Notes: generated by a model not told the origin, from the letters alone. Counted from the stretch's first letter, positions 25,836-34,795 are shown. The stretch is DNA of 64,000 nucleotides from Rubrivivax sp. (GCA_016719535.1 JADJYX010000042.1:186001-250000), one strand, 5' to 3'. Program-made: numbers and translations.

Positions 25836-26267
25836 TCAGCGCGTGGCGCGCCGGCGCACCGCTTCCAGATAGGCCAGCCCGTCGGGCGGCCGCCCGCTGC
25901 GCTGGCTGGCCCAGATCATCTCGCCCAGGCATTCCATCACCTCGTGGTGCGCGGCATGCAGCGAGGCGCGGCGGGCGGCCAGCAGCTGCACCGCCTGGCG
26001 GATGCCCTGCGGCTGGTCGATGCTGCACTGCTCGGCGATCGTCAGGTGCATCGACAGGTGCAGGAAGGGGTTGCTGCGGCCGTCCTCCACCGCATAGACG
26101 GCGGCCAGCGCGGCGGCTTCGTCGGCCAGGTCGGCGTGGTATTCGGGGTGCTCGTCGATCCAGTCGGCGGCCAGCGCATCCATCGGGGTCAGCGGCGCGC
26201 CCGCCTGGCGGCCGCGGTAGGCGGCGCAGAAGAATCGCCGCACGTCGTTCTGGGACGGTTGGAACAT
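25836..26267 (-). CDS. DUF1841 family protein
   Basis: 143 residues beginning MFQPSQNDVRRFF, with the family hallmark NPFLHLSMHLTIAEQCSIDQP and C-terminal HHEVMECLGEMIWASQRSG. DUF1841 is common in beta- and gammaproteobacteria; its function is unknown. Conserved His residues in HLSMHL and AAHHEVMECL could bind a metal (inference). Convergent with the HD-GYP gene, 16 bases between stop codons. Confidence 0.9.
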   Translation of the reverse strand: MFQPSQNDVRRFFCAAYRGRQAGAPLTPMDALAADWIDEHPEYHADLADEAAALAAVYAVEDGRSNPFLHLSMHLTIAEQCSIDQPQGIRQAVQLLAARRASLHAAHHEVMECLGEMIWASQRSGRPPDGLAYLEAVRRRATR

Positions 26268-26308
26268 CCCACAATTGTCGGCTCTTCCACCCCGACCCCG
26301 GCTCCCCG

Positions 26309-26884
26309 ATGAACGTCAGCACCGAACAGCTCTTCACCGCCGCGCGCACCCAGAACGGCTACCTCGACCGCCCGCTCGCCGACGACACGCTGCGCCAGCT
26401 CTACGAGCTGGTGAAGTGGGGCCCCACGGCGGCCAACAGCAGCCCCGCGCGGCTGGCCTTCGTGCGCAGCGCCGAGGCCAAGGCCACGCTGCTCGGCTGC
26501 ATGAACGCGGGCAACGTGGCCAAGGTGCAGCAGGCACCCGTGACCGTGATCGTCGGCATGGACCTGGAATTCCACCACCGGCTGCCGCAGCTGTTTCCGC
26601 ATGTCGACGCACGCGCCTGGTTCGAGGGCAAGCCCGCCGTCATCGAGTCCAGCGCCTTGCGCAATTCCAGCCTGCAGGGCGGCTACCTGATCCTGGCCGC
26701 ACGCGCGCTCGGCCTCGACTGCGGGCCGATGAGCGGCTTCGACGCCGCCCGCGTCGACGCCGCCTTCTGGGCCGGCACCGCGGTGAAGACCAACTTCGTC
26801 TGCACGCTCGGCCATGGCGACCCGGCCAAGGTGATGCCGCGGTTGCCGCGCCTGGCCTTCGAGGACGCCTGCCGGCTGCTGTGA
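26309..26884 (+). CDS. RutE-like malonic semialdehyde reductase (nitroreductase fold)
   Basis: 191 residues. Nitroreductase-family FMN fold with RTQNGYLDRPLADDTLRQLYEL, KWGPTAANSSPARLAFVR and AARALGLDCGPMSGFD, the pattern of RutE/YdfG-linked 3-hydroxypropionate-forming reductases. RutE reduces malonic semialdehyde from uracil breakdown, but no other rut gene is present, so the role may be more general detoxification of reactive aldehydes. Followed 10 bases later by a TauE gene. Confidence 0.82.
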   Translation: MNVSTEQLFTAARTQNGYLDRPLADDTLRQLYELVKWGPTAANSSPARLAFVRSAEAKATLLGCMNAGNVAKVQQAPVTVIVGMDLEFHHRLPQLFPHVDARAWFEGKPAVIESSALRNSSLQGGYLILAARALGLDCGPMSGFDAARVDAAFWAGTAVKTNFVCTLGHGDPAKVMPRLPRLAFEDACRLL

Positions 26885-26894
26885 CGGCGCACGC

Positions 26895-27638
26895 TTGATC
26901 ACCGACGCCGCCTTCTACGCCGTCGCCATCCCGGCGGTGCTGCTGATCGGCATCTCCAAGAGCGGCTTCGGCGGCGGCTTCGGCGCGCTGGCGGTGCCGC
27001 TGATGGCGATGACCGTGCCGGTGCCGCAGGCCGCCGCCATCCTGCTGCCGGTGCTGATGGTGGCCGACCTGCTGGGCCTGCGTGCGCTGGTGCGCGAGCG
27101 CGACCGCGCACTGGTGCGCCTGCTGCTGCCGGCCGGGCTGGCCGGCATCGTGATCGGCACGCTGGGCTTCGGCCTGCTGCCGTCGTCGGCCGTGGCCGGC
27201 ATCGTCGGCGTCATCACGCTCGCCTTCCTGGCGCTGCGCACGCTGTTCCCGCCCCGCGCCGACGCGCCGCCGCCGCCGCGCTGGCTGGGGCGCGCGCTGG
27301 CGGTGCTGTCGGGCTTCACCAGCTTCGTCGCCCACGCCGGCAGCCCGCCGCTGGCCTTCTTCATGCTGCCGCTGCGGCTGCCGCCGGTGGTCTTCGCGGC
27401 CACGCTGTCGGTCTTCTTCGCCGCCATCAACCTGGCCAAGTGGGTGCCCTACACCTGGCTGGGCCTGATCGACGCGCGCAACATGCTGACCTCGGCGCTG
27501 CTGCTGCCCGTCGCGCCGCTGGGCGTGTGGCTGGGGCTGCGCTTCGTGCGCCGCGTGCCGCAGCGGGTGTTCTACCGCCTGTTCAACCTCGGCCTGCTGC
27601 TCACCGGCTGCAAGCTGGTCTGGGACAGCCTGAAGTGA
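26895..27638 (+). CDS. TauE/SafE-family membrane transporter
   Basis: 247 residues with about 8 hydrophobic segments. The N-terminal LLIGISKSGFGGGFGALAVP and the inverted-repeat partner SGFTSFVAHAGSPPLAFFML are the two TauE/SafE half motifs. The family exports or imports organosulfur anions, sulfite or related small acids; the substrate is not readable. The start used is a TTG at 26895 (TTGATCACC); no nearby ATG keeps the N-terminal helix. Confidence 0.83.
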   Translation: MITDAAFYAVAIPAVLLIGISKSGFGGGFGALAVPLMAMTVPVPQAAAILLPVLMVADLLGLRALVRERDRALVRLLLPAGLAGIVIGTLGFGLLPSSAVAGIVGVITLAFLALRTLFPPRADAPPPPRWLGRALAVLSGFTSFVAHAGSPPLAFFMLPLRLPPVVFAATLSVFFAAINLAKWVPYTWLGLIDARNMLTSALLLPVAPLGVWLGLRFVRRVPQRVFYRLFNLGLLLTGCKLVWDSLK

Positions 27639-27649
27639 GGGTGCCTCAG

Positions 27650-27712
27650 CCCGTCCCCGCGGGACGGGGACGGCCCTTTGCCAGGCGTGCGGGTCCACGC
27701 AGGTGGACCCGC
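27650..27712. terminator. Two tandem hairpins between convergent tauE-like and scpA genes
   Basis: Stem 1: cccgtccc / gggacggg, 3-base loop (27650-27668). Stem 2: gcgggtccac / gtggacccgc, perfect 10 bp with a 4-base loop (27689-27712). Both lie in the 84-base gap between convergent stop codons and could terminate from either side. No long T tract. Confidence 0.55.
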
Positions 27713-27722
27713 ATGTCCCGGC

Positions 27723-28574
27723 TCAGCTCGGCGCGTAGGCCAGGCGCACGTAGATCGGCGCGAAGGCCTCGGCCTGCGTGATCTCGACCAGGCTTTCGCG
27801 CGAGAGCTCGAGCAGCGCGACGAAGGTCACCACCAGCACCGGCGTGCCGCGGCGGGTGTCGAACAGGTCCTGGAATTCGAGGAAGCGACGGCCCTGCAGG
27901 CGGCGCAGCACGATGCTCATGTGCTCGCGCACCGACAGCTGTTCGCGGCTGATGGTGTGGTGCTGGTTGAGCCTGGCGCGCTGCAGGATCTCGGTCCAGG
28001 CCTGGCGCAGGTCGTCGGGGTCGACGTCGGGCAGGCGCGGCACCCCGCTCTGCTCGATGTGCACCTGCGCGCGCAGGAAGTCGCGGCCGAGCATCGGCAG
28101 CGCATCCAGCCGCGCGGCGGCGAGCTTGATGCGTTCGTATTCGACCAGCCGGCGCACGAGGTCGGCACGCGGGTCCTCGGGTTCGATGCCGTCGGCGCTC
28201 TTCTTCGGCGGCAGCAGCATGCGCGACTTGATCTCGATGAGCATGGCCGCCATCAGCAGGTATTCGCTGGCCAGTTCGAGGTTGTGGCGGCGGATCTGCT
28301 CGACATAGTCCAGGTACTGGCGCGTCACGTCGGCCAGCGGGATGTCGAGGATGTTGAAATTCTGCCGGCGGATCAGGTACAGCAGCAGGTCCAGCGGGCC
28401 TTCGAAGGCCTCGAGAAAGACCTCGAGCGCATCCGGCGGGATATACAGGTCGTGCGGCAGCCGGAACAGCGGCTCGCCGTACAGGCGGGCGACGGCGACC
28501 TGGTCCACCACCTCGGGGGCGACGGTGGTGTCGGCGCTGGCGTCGGGCAGGGCGACGGCGTCGCTCACCGGCAA
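27723..28574 (-). CDS. scpA: Segregation and condensation protein A
   Basis: 283 residues. The ScpA core is clear: FEGPLDLLLYLIRRQNFNI, LASEYLLMAAMLIEIKSRML and a C-terminal winged helix (EFQDLFDTRR, VTFVALLELSRESLV). The kleisin subunit of the SMC-ScpAB condensin that organises the chromosome. The frame has no ATG near its start: it opens with TTG at 28574, touching the preceding TGA, or GTG two codons on. scpB is not in the window. Confidence 0.93.
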   Translation of the reverse strand: MPVSDAVALPDASADTTVAPEVVDQVAVARLYGEPLFRLPHDLYIPPDALEVFLEAFEGPLDLLLYLIRRQNFNILDIPLADVTRQYLDYVEQIRRHNLELASEYLLMAAMLIEIKSRMLLPPKKSADGIEPEDPRADLVRRLVEYERIKLAAARLDALPMLGRDFLRAQVHIEQSGVPRLPDVDPDDLRQAWTEILQRARLNQHHTISREQLSVREHMSIVLRRLQGRRFLEFQDLFDTRRGTPVLVVTFVALLELSRESLVEITQAEAFAPIYVRLAYAPS

Positions 28575-28775
28575 TCAGCGCCGGGTCTGGTAGACGTAGG
28601 GCTGCTGCGGCACGCGCGCGCTGCGCCACTCGGACTGCGCCTGGCGGTCGATGGCCCGGTCCCACAGCAGCGCTCGGCCGGCGCGCTGTTCGGCCTCGAG
28701 CGTGGGCTTCTTCGCCTTCAGTTCGTCGAGAAACTGCGTGACGTCGGATCGGTACGGCTTCCAGAAGAGCGGCAT
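28575..28775 (-). CDS. DUF3460 family small protein
   Basis: 66 residues from ATG 28775 (MPLFWKPYRSDVTQFLDEL), ending ARVPQQPYVYQTRR. DUF3460 is a short betaproteobacterial family of unknown function, regularly found upstream of scpA. Its stop codon abuts the scpA initiation codon, so scpA is probably translated by coupling. The family start MPLFWKPY decides against longer upstream starts. Confidence 0.88.
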   Translation of the reverse strand: MPLFWKPYRSDVTQFLDELKAKKPTLEAEQRAGRALLWDRAIDRQAQSEWRSARVPQQPYVYQTRR

Positions 28776-28824
28776 GGCGGGCACGGTTGACAATGAACCT
28801 TTCCATTTTACCCGGGGGGATGCG

Positions 28825-29328
28825 ATGAGCTTGTGGCACCGTGTGGTGGTGGCGCTGGGCGCCCTGGCGGCGCTGGCCGGTTGCGACCCGGCGCGCGTGG
28901 CCCGGCTCGAGGAGGGCGTGTCGACCGAGTCGCAGGTGCGGCGGGAATTCGGCGAGCCCGCCACCGTGACCCTGCTGCCCGACGGCGGCAAGGTGCTCGA
29001 ATACCCGCGGCAGCCGCAAGGCTGGACGAACTACCGCATCGCCATCGGCCCCGACGGCGTGATGAGCTCGCTGCGCCAGCTGCTGCACGCCGACAATTTC
29101 GCGCGCGTGCAGCCGGGCCTGGCCGAGGCCGAGGTGCGCGAGCTGCTGGGCCGGCCGGCGCGCATCACGCCCTGGGAGCGCCAGGGCGAGGTCGAATGGG
29201 TGTGGCGCTTCCGCCCCGACCCCAACCGGTCGCAGCTCTTCAGCGTCTTTTTCGACCGCGGCGGCCGCGTGCTGCGCAGCACCGTCACCGACGACCCCGC
29301 CGCGCAGGTGCAGGCCGGCTCGCAGTGA
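28825..29328 (+). CDS. BamE-like outer-membrane lipoprotein
   Basis: 167 residues. Signal peptide with lipobox LAALAGC (Cys about residue 20). Two repeats follow of the SmpA/BamE sort: VSTESQVRREFGEPATV and LAEAEVRELLGRPARITPWE, each followed by a strand-rich segment (LEYPRQPQGW; VEWVWRFRPD). The repeated BLIP-like fold suggests an envelope assembly or anchoring role. True BamE has one such module, so this is probably a paralogue. Divergent from DUF3460. Confidence 0.75.
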   Translation: MSLWHRVVVALGALAALAGCDPARVARLEEGVSTESQVRREFGEPATVTLLPDGGKVLEYPRQPQGWTNYRIAIGPDGVMSSLRQLLHADNFARVQPGLAEAEVRELLGRPARITPWERQGEVEWVWRFRPDPNRSQLFSVFFDRGGRVLRSTVTDDPAAQVQAGSQ

Positions 29329-29438
29329 AGTCACCTGCGGGTTAATCCTCCCCGGGGGTTGCACCGGGGGGGCGTGCTTTGTCAGAAAGCTGTCAGCCGG
29401 AATTCTGACCCTCGGGGCCTGCTGTAAGCCCTTGTCAG

Positions 29439-29735
29439 ATGCTGCTGCTCGTTTCCTCGATCAAGCTGGTCGCCGAGATCGCCTTGCTGGCGCTGGCGGG
29501 CCAAGGGCTGCTCGGCCTGCTGGCCGGTGCCCGGCGCGATTCGAACTTCTTCTACCGCCTGCTGCAGGTGATGACGAAGCCCTTCGTGCGCGGTGCGCGC
29601 TGGCTGACGCCGCGCATCGTGCTCGACCGCCATGTGCCGCTGGTGGCCTTCCTGCTGCTCGGCTTCGTGTGGGTGTTCAGCACGCTGGCCAAGGTGCGGA
29701 TCTGTCTGGAAATCGGAGTGCAGGCATGTCGATGA
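29439..29735 (+). CDS. Small membrane protein of unknown function
   Basis: 98 residues with three hydrophobic stretches: LLLVSSIKLVAEIALLALAG (about 2-21), a short LLGLLAG, and VPLVAFLLLGFVWVFSTLA (about 66-85). Basic loop TKPFVRGARWLTPRIV between them. Not recognised. Ends overlapping the TPR gene by 10 bases, so the pair is translationally linked. Confidence 0.7.
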   Translation: MLLLVSSIKLVAEIALLALAGQGLLGLLAGARRDSNFFYRLLQVMTKPFVRGARWLTPRIVLDRHVPLVAFLLLGFVWVFSTLAKVRICLEIGVQACR

Positions 29736-30304
29736 ATCCCCGCGGCTGGGGCTACCCCGTCCTCAAATATGCCGTCATGGGCTGGCTGCTGATCGCCCAG
29801 GACCGGCGTGCGCTGGAGCTGCTCGACCGCATGCTGTCGCGCTGGCCCGACGATGCCTATGCGCTGGCCAGCCGTGCGCACCTGCGCGCCCAGCGCGGCG
29901 ACCGCCCCGGTGCCGTCGCCGACGCCCAGGCGCTGGTGGCCGCGCACCCGGCACGCAGCGCCGCCGACTGGTTCAACCTCGCCTTCCTGCTCGAGGCCGA
30001 TGGCCGGCTGCAGGACGCCGAACCCGCCTTCCGCCGCGCCGTCGAGATCGACGACAAGCTCGACCGCGCCTGGTACGGCCTGGGCCTGGTGCTGATCCGC
30101 CTGGGCCGCTACGACGAGGCGGTGAAGGCGCTGGAGCGCAACACCCGGCTGCAGCCCATGAGCCCCTACGGCTGGTACCAGCTGGCCCGCGTGCACATGG
30201 ACCGCCATGCGCCCGACGAGGCGCTCAAGGTCATCCGCCACCTCAAGGGCTTCGAGCCCAAGGTGGCGGCGCAACTGGAACGCGAGACCGGGCTCGCAGC
30301 CTGA
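29726..30304 (+). CDS. TPR-repeat protein
   Basis: 192 residues from ATG 29726. At least four tetratricopeptide-like units from about residue 20: YALASRAHLRAQRGD, ADWFNLAFLLEADGRLQDAE, DRAWYGLGLVLIRLGRYDEAV, YGWYQLARVHMDRHAPDEAL. The first 25 residues (LKYAVMGWLLIAQDRRA) are amphipathic and may lie at the membrane. A protein-protein scaffold is likely; the partner could be the small membrane protein encoded just upstream. Confidence 0.82.
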   Translation: MSMNPRGWGYPVLKYAVMGWLLIAQDRRALELLDRMLSRWPDDAYALASRAHLRAQRGDRPGAVADAQALVAAHPARSAADWFNLAFLLEADGRLQDAEPAFRRAVEIDDKLDRAWYGLGLVLIRLGRYDEAVKALERNTRLQPMSPYGWYQLARVHMDRHAPDEALKVIRHLKGFEPKVAAQLERETGLAA

Positions 30305-30453
30305 AGGATCGAGGCCATGCAAGGATGCCGGGCACGCGCATGCGGGCCCGCCACGGTGGGGAAGAGAGCCATCCGCGAGGTGGCCGTTCGAAAGCCGGAG
30401 CCGCCGCGTGCGGTCCCGGCAGACAGGGTGTTTTCAACGGTTGGAGGTGAGAC

Positions 30454-30711
30454 ATGCAGTTGACCGAGAGGCATCACCAGTACTGGCAGAAGAACCTGCG
30501 CATCACGGGTTTTCTGCTGGGCATCTGGTTCGTGGTGACCTTCGTTCTCGGGTTCTTTGCCCGCGATCTGAATTTCACGTTCTTCGGCTGGCCGTTCAGC
30601 TTCTGGGTCGCTGCCCAGGGTGCGCTGATCGTCTACGTCGTGATCATCTGGTTCTATGCCCGGTATATGAACCGGCTGGACCAGGAATTCGGCGTTGCCG
30701 AGGAGGAATGA
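30454..30711 (+). CDS. DUF4212 small subunit of sodium:solute symporter
   Basis: 85 residues with two membrane helices (ITGFLLGIWFVVTFVLGFFA, WVAAQGALIVYVVIIWFYA) and the family start RHHQYWQKNLR. DUF4212 proteins are regularly encoded directly before an ActP-like sodium:solute symporter and are thought to be its accessory subunit. GGAGGT lies 6 bases before the ATG, a strong RBS. The next gene begins one base after the stop. Confidence 0.9.
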   Translation: MQLTERHHQYWQKNLRITGFLLGIWFVVTFVLGFFARDLNFTFFGWPFSFWVAAQGALIVYVVIIWFYARYMNRLDQEFGVAEEE

Positions 30712-30712
30712 C

Positions 30713-32836
30713 ATGGCTGGCATGTTCGAAACCGCTGGCGGCAAGACGGGTGCCGCCGAGAACCGCGCCTTCAAGCAGCAGCTGAACAAGGTCTACGGCT
30801 GGTATACCGGGGGCTTCGTCGCCTTCGTGGTCGTGCTGGCCGTGCTCGAGCAGATGGGGCTGCCGCGCAACTGGATCGGCTTCATCTTCCTGCTGGCCAC
30901 CGTGGCGCTGTATGCCGGCATCGGCATCATGAGCCGCACGACGGACGCGGCCGAGTACTACGTGGCCGGCCGGCGCGTGCCCGCGATCTACAACGGCATG
31001 GCCACCGGCGCCGACTGGATGTCGGCGGCATCGTTCATCGGCATGGCCGGTACGCTGTACCTGACCGGCTTCGGCGGCCTGGCGTTCATCCTCGGGTGGA
31101 CCGGCGGCTACTGCCTGGTGGCGCTGTTCCTCGCGCCTTACCTGCGCAAGTTCGGGCAGTTCACGATCCCCGACTTCCTGGGTGCGCGCTATGAGGGCAA
31201 CCTGCCGCGCTTTCTCGGGGTGGTGGCCGCGATCCTGTGCTCCTTCACCTACGTGGTGGCGCAGATCTACGGCGTGGGCGTGATCACGGCGCGGCTGTCG
31301 GGCCTGGCCTTCGAGATCGGCATCTTCGTCGGCCTGGGTGGCATCCTGGTGTGTTCGTTCCTCGGCGGCATGCGCGCCGTCACCTGGACCCAGGTGGCCC
31401 AGTACATCATCCTGATCATTGCCTACATGATCCCGGTGGTGTGGCTGAGCGTGAAGCAGACCGGCGTGCCGATCCCGCAGGCCGTCTACGGCTTCCAGCT
31501 GCAGAAGGTGACCGATTCGGAAAAGCGCCTGCGTGACGACGCCAAGGAGAAGGAGGTCGTGGCGATCTTCAAGGCGCGCGCCGACGAGTTCGGTGCCAAG
31601 CTGAAGGACGTGCCGGCCGCGCTGGCGGCCGACAAGGCCGCGGCCGAGAAGAAGGTCGCCGACCTGAAGGCCGCCAACGGCCCGGTGGCCGAGATCCAGG
31701 CCGCCGAGAAGGCGCTGGCCGCGGTGCCGGCCAACGAAGCCGACGCCAAGAAGGCATGGACGGCCGCGCAGGCCGCCAATGCGGCCCGCGCCAAGCCGCT
31801 GGGCGGCATGCCCGGCCATGCCCAGGTGTTCGCGGGTGACCCGAACGGGGATGCCGCGGCGCAGAAGGCCTTCGACGTGTCGCGCCGCAACTTCCTGGCG
31901 CTGGTGTTCTGCCTGATGGTGGGGACGGCCGCGTTGCCGCACATCCTGATGCGCTACTACACCACGCCGTCGGTGAAGCAGGCGCGCGAGTCGGTGTTCT
32001 GGAGCCTGTTCTTCATCTTCCTGCTGTACTTCACCGCGCCGGCCCTGGCGGTGCTGGTCAAGTACGAGGTGTTCAACGTGCTCGTGGGCACGCCGTTCGA
32101 CAAGCTGCCGGGCTGGATCTCCAACTGGACGCGGGTCGACCCGTCGCTGCTGTCGGTGGTGGACATCAACAAGGACGGCATCTTCCAGCTCGGCGAGATG
32201 AAGATCGGCGGCGACATCATCGTGCTGGCCACGCCGGAAATCGGTGGCCTGCCCTATGTGGTGTCGGGCATGGTGGCCGCGGGCGGTCTGGCGGCGGCGC
32301 TGTCCACCGCCGACGGCCTGCTGCTGACGATCGCCAACGCGCTGTCGCACGACCTGTACTACAAGATGATCGACCCCAACGCGCCGACCTCGCGCCGCGT
32401 GGCGATCTCCAAGGCCCTGCTGCTGGTCGTGGCCCTGGCCGCAGCCTACGTGGCGGCGCAGAAACCGGCGGACATCCTGTTCCTGGTCTCGGCGGCGTTC
32501 TCGTTCGCGGCGGCAGCGTTCTTCCCGGCGCTGGTGCTCGGCGTGTTCTGGAAGCGCGCCAACAAGTGGGGCGCTTCGCTGGGCATGATCGCGGGCCTGG
32601 GCACGACCTTCTACTACATGGTCACCACCCAGCCCTGGCTGCGCGGCGTCTTCGGCGTGACCAGGCCGGTGGAACTGTGGTGGGACATCCAGCCCATCTC
32701 GGCCGGCCTGTTCGGCGTGCCGATCGGCTTTGCGGTGATCATCATCGTCAGCCTGCTGACGCCGTCGCCGAAGAAGGAGACGCAGGAACTGGTCGAGCAT
32801 GTGCGCTACCCCGACCTGAACCTGGGTAAAGCGTAA
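30713..32836 (+). CDS. Sodium:solute symporter, acetate-permease-like (VC_2705 type)
   Basis: 707 residues from ATG 30713, adjacent to the DUF4212 stop. About 13-14 membrane segments of the SSS fold, with GATGADWMSAASFIGMAG-type substrate helix near residue 90-110 and SAAFSFAAAAFFPALVLGVFW near 590-615. Between helices, residues about 255-385 form a highly charged Ala/Lys/Glu-rich insert with a predicted coiled coil. Probably takes up short-chain monocarboxylates with sodium. The downstream terminator separates it from the cNMP/CBS/DUF294 gene. Confidence 0.88.
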   Translation: MAGMFETAGGKTGAAENRAFKQQLNKVYGWYTGGFVAFVVVLAVLEQMGLPRNWIGFIFLLATVALYAGIGIMSRTTDAAEYYVAGRRVPAIYNGMATGADWMSAASFIGMAGTLYLTGFGGLAFILGWTGGYCLVALFLAPYLRKFGQFTIPDFLGARYEGNLPRFLGVVAAILCSFTYVVAQIYGVGVITARLSGLAFEIGIFVGLGGILVCSFLGGMRAVTWTQVAQYIILIIAYMIPVVWLSVKQTGVPIPQAVYGFQLQKVTDSEKRLRDDAKEKEVVAIFKARADEFGAKLKDVPAALAADKAAAEKKVADLKAANGPVAEIQAAEKALAAVPANEADAKKAWTAAQAANAARAKPLGGMPGHAQVFAGDPNGDAAAQKAFDVSRRNFLALVFCLMVGTAALPHILMRYYTTPSVKQARESVFWSLFFIFLLYFTAPALAVLVKYEVFNVLVGTPFDKLPGWISNWTRVDPSLLSVVDINKDGIFQLGEMKIGGDIIVLATPEIGGLPYVVSGMVAAGGLAAALSTADGLLLTIANALSHDLYYKMIDPNAPTSRRVAISKALLLVVALAAAYVAAQKPADILFLVSAAFSFAAAAFFPALVLGVFWKRANKWGASLGMIAGLGTTFYYMVTTQPWLRGVFGVTRPVELWWDIQPISAGLFGVPIGFAVIIIVSLLTPSPKKETQELVEHVRYPDLNLGKA

Positions 32837-32864
32837 GAGCGTTTGCGCTGACGCAAACCGCCAG

Positions 32865-32890
32865 GGGCCGCGCACCGCGCGGCCCTTTTT
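32865..32890 (+). terminator. Intrinsic terminator after the symporter operon
   Basis: Stem gggccgcgc / gcgcggccc (9 bp, loop acc) followed directly by TTTTT. A further hairpin gtttgcg / cgcaaac precedes it at 32841-32858. The best textbook intrinsic terminator in the window. Confidence 0.88.
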
Positions 32891-32920
32891 CATGGCGCCG
32901 ACTTTGTCTAGCATGGCCCG

Positions 32921-34795
32921 ATGAAAACCGGCACGCCGACCCCGAGCCCGGGCACCCCGTTCGACGCCGAGCTGGCTGCCCACGCACCCTTCGCGCAGAT
33001 GAGCGCGGCCCACCGGCGGCGCTTCCTGGAGGCCGCCGAGGAGCTGCGCTTCGCGCCCGACGAGCTGGTGCTCGATCCCGCGACCGGCGCCGTGACGCAC
33101 CTGTACTACGTGCGGCAGGGCGGTGTCTGCGGCGAGCAGCGCCTGGGTGCGGCGGGCCCCTTCGCGATCGAGCCCGGCGAGCTGTTTCCGGTCAGCGCGG
33201 CGCTCGGCGGACGCGCGGTCACGGTGTCGTACAAGGCGCGCGGCGATACCGTCTGCCTGCGCGTGCCGGCCGCGGTGGCGCGCACGCTGGCCGCCGACAG
33301 CGCCCCCTTCGCCGATTTTGTCAACCGCCGCATGCTGCAGCTGCTGGAGCTGAGCCAGCGTGCGCTGCACGAGCGCTTTGCCAGCTCGGCGGTGGCCGAG
33401 CAGTCGCTCGAGGCGCCGCTGGCGCGCTTCGTCCACGGCTCGCCGCAGGCGGGCCTGGCCCGCCGGGCGCCGCTGGCGGTGCCGCCGGGCACGCCGCTGG
33501 CGCAGGCCCTGCAGGCCATGCATGCGCAGCGCGTCGGCTCGGTGCTGGTCACCGACGAGGCCGGCGCCGCCCTGGGCATCCTGACGCGGCACGACATGCT
33601 CGACCGCGTGGTGCTGCCGCGGCGCGAGCTGTCGGTGCCGATCGCCGAGGTGATGAGCGCGCCCGTGCACACGCTCGACGTCGAGCAGCGCGCGCACGAC
33701 GCCGCGCTGCTGATGTCGCGCGAGGGCGTGCGCCACGTGCCGATCACCGAGCGCGGCCGCGTGGTGGGCATCGTCTCCGAGCGCGACCTGTTTGCGCTGC
33801 AGCGGCTGTCGCTGCGCCAGCTCGGCGGCGCCATCGACGGTGCGACCGACCTTGCCACGCTGCAGGAGGCCGCCGCCGACATCCGCCGCTTTGCCACCCA
33901 GCTGCTGGCGCAGGGTGTGCAGGCGCGCGCGCTGACCGAGCTCATCAGCCACCTCAACGACCGCCTGGCGGCGCGCTGCTACACATTGCTGGCCACGCAG
34001 CGCGGGCTGGACCCGATGCAGGGCTGCTGGCTGGCCTTCGGCTCCGAGGGCCGCGGCGAGCAGACGATTGCCACCGACCAGGACAACGGCCTCATCCACC
34101 CCGGCGACCCGGCGGCCTGGATGGCGCTGGGCGCGGCCGTCAACGACGCGCTCGACGCCTGCGGCTACCCGCTGTGCCAGGGCGGCGTGATGGCCGGCCG
34201 GCCCGAATGCTGCCTGACGGTGCAGGGCTGGCACGAGCGTTTCGCGCACTGGATCGAACATGGCGCGCCGCAGGACCTGCTCAACGCCAGCATCTTCTTC
34301 GACCTGCGCCCGGTGGCCGGCAACCGCGCCCTGGCCGAGCCGCTGCAGCGCTTCGTCACCGAGCGCGCCGCGGCCACGCCGCGCTTCCTCAAGCAGATGG
34401 CGGTCAATGCGCTCGAGCACCGGCCGCCGCTGGCCTGGCATGGCGGCATCGCCGGCGACGCCATCGACCTCAAGCTGCAGGGCACGGCGATCTTCGTCGA
34501 GGCCGCGCGGCTGCTGGCGCTGGCCGCCGGCGTCGATGCCACGGGCACGCGCCAGCGGCTGCATGGCATCGCGGCGCCGCTGGCCATCCCCGCGGCCGAG
34601 ATCTCGGCCTGGATCTCGGGTTTCGAATACCTGCAGCTGATGCGCCTGGGCGTGCAGGCCGGCGGCGCCGCGCCGGCGCAGGCCAACCGCATCGAGCTGG
34701 CCTCGCTCAACGAGATCGACCGCCGCGTGCTGCGCGAGACGCTGCGCGTCGCGCGCCGGCTGCAGCAGCGGCTGGAGCTGGACTACCTGCGCTGA
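32921..34795 (+). CDS. cNMP-binding / CBS-pair / DUF294 nucleotidyltransferase-like protein
   Basis: 624 residues. Order: cyclic-nucleotide-binding-like domain (about 25-140), CBS pair (about 160-290; RVGSVLVTDEAGAALGILTRHD and VRHVPITERGRVVGIVSERD), DUF294 nucleotidyltransferase-like domain (GSEGRGEQTIATDQDNGLI, a GS..D.D pattern) and DUF294_C (MAVNALEHRPPLAWHG). The family resembles PII-uridylyltransferase and is commonly encoded near SSS transporters; it may modify or regulate the symporter in response to nucleotides (inference). Starts after the terminator, so separately transcribed or read-through. Confidence 0.85.
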   Translation: MKTGTPTPSPGTPFDAELAAHAPFAQMSAAHRRRFLEAAEELRFAPDELVLDPATGAVTHLYYVRQGGVCGEQRLGAAGPFAIEPGELFPVSAALGGRAVTVSYKARGDTVCLRVPAAVARTLAADSAPFADFVNRRMLQLLELSQRALHERFASSAVAEQSLEAPLARFVHGSPQAGLARRAPLAVPPGTPLAQALQAMHAQRVGSVLVTDEAGAALGILTRHDMLDRVVLPRRELSVPIAEVMSAPVHTLDVEQRAHDAALLMSREGVRHVPITERGRVVGIVSERDLFALQRLSLRQLGGAIDGATDLATLQEAAADIRRFATQLLAQGVQARALTELISHLNDRLAARCYTLLATQRGLDPMQGCWLAFGSEGRGEQTIATDQDNGLIHPGDPAAWMALGAAVNDALDACGYPLCQGGVMAGRPECCLTVQGWHERFAHWIEHGAPQDLLNASIFFDLRPVAGNRALAEPLQRFVTERAAATPRFLKQMAVNALEHRPPLAWHGGIAGDAIDLKLQGTAIFVEAARLLALAAGVDATGTRQRLHGIAAPLAIPAAEISAWISGFEYLQLMRLGVQAGGAAPAQANRIELASLNEIDRRVLRETLRVARRLQQRLELDYLR

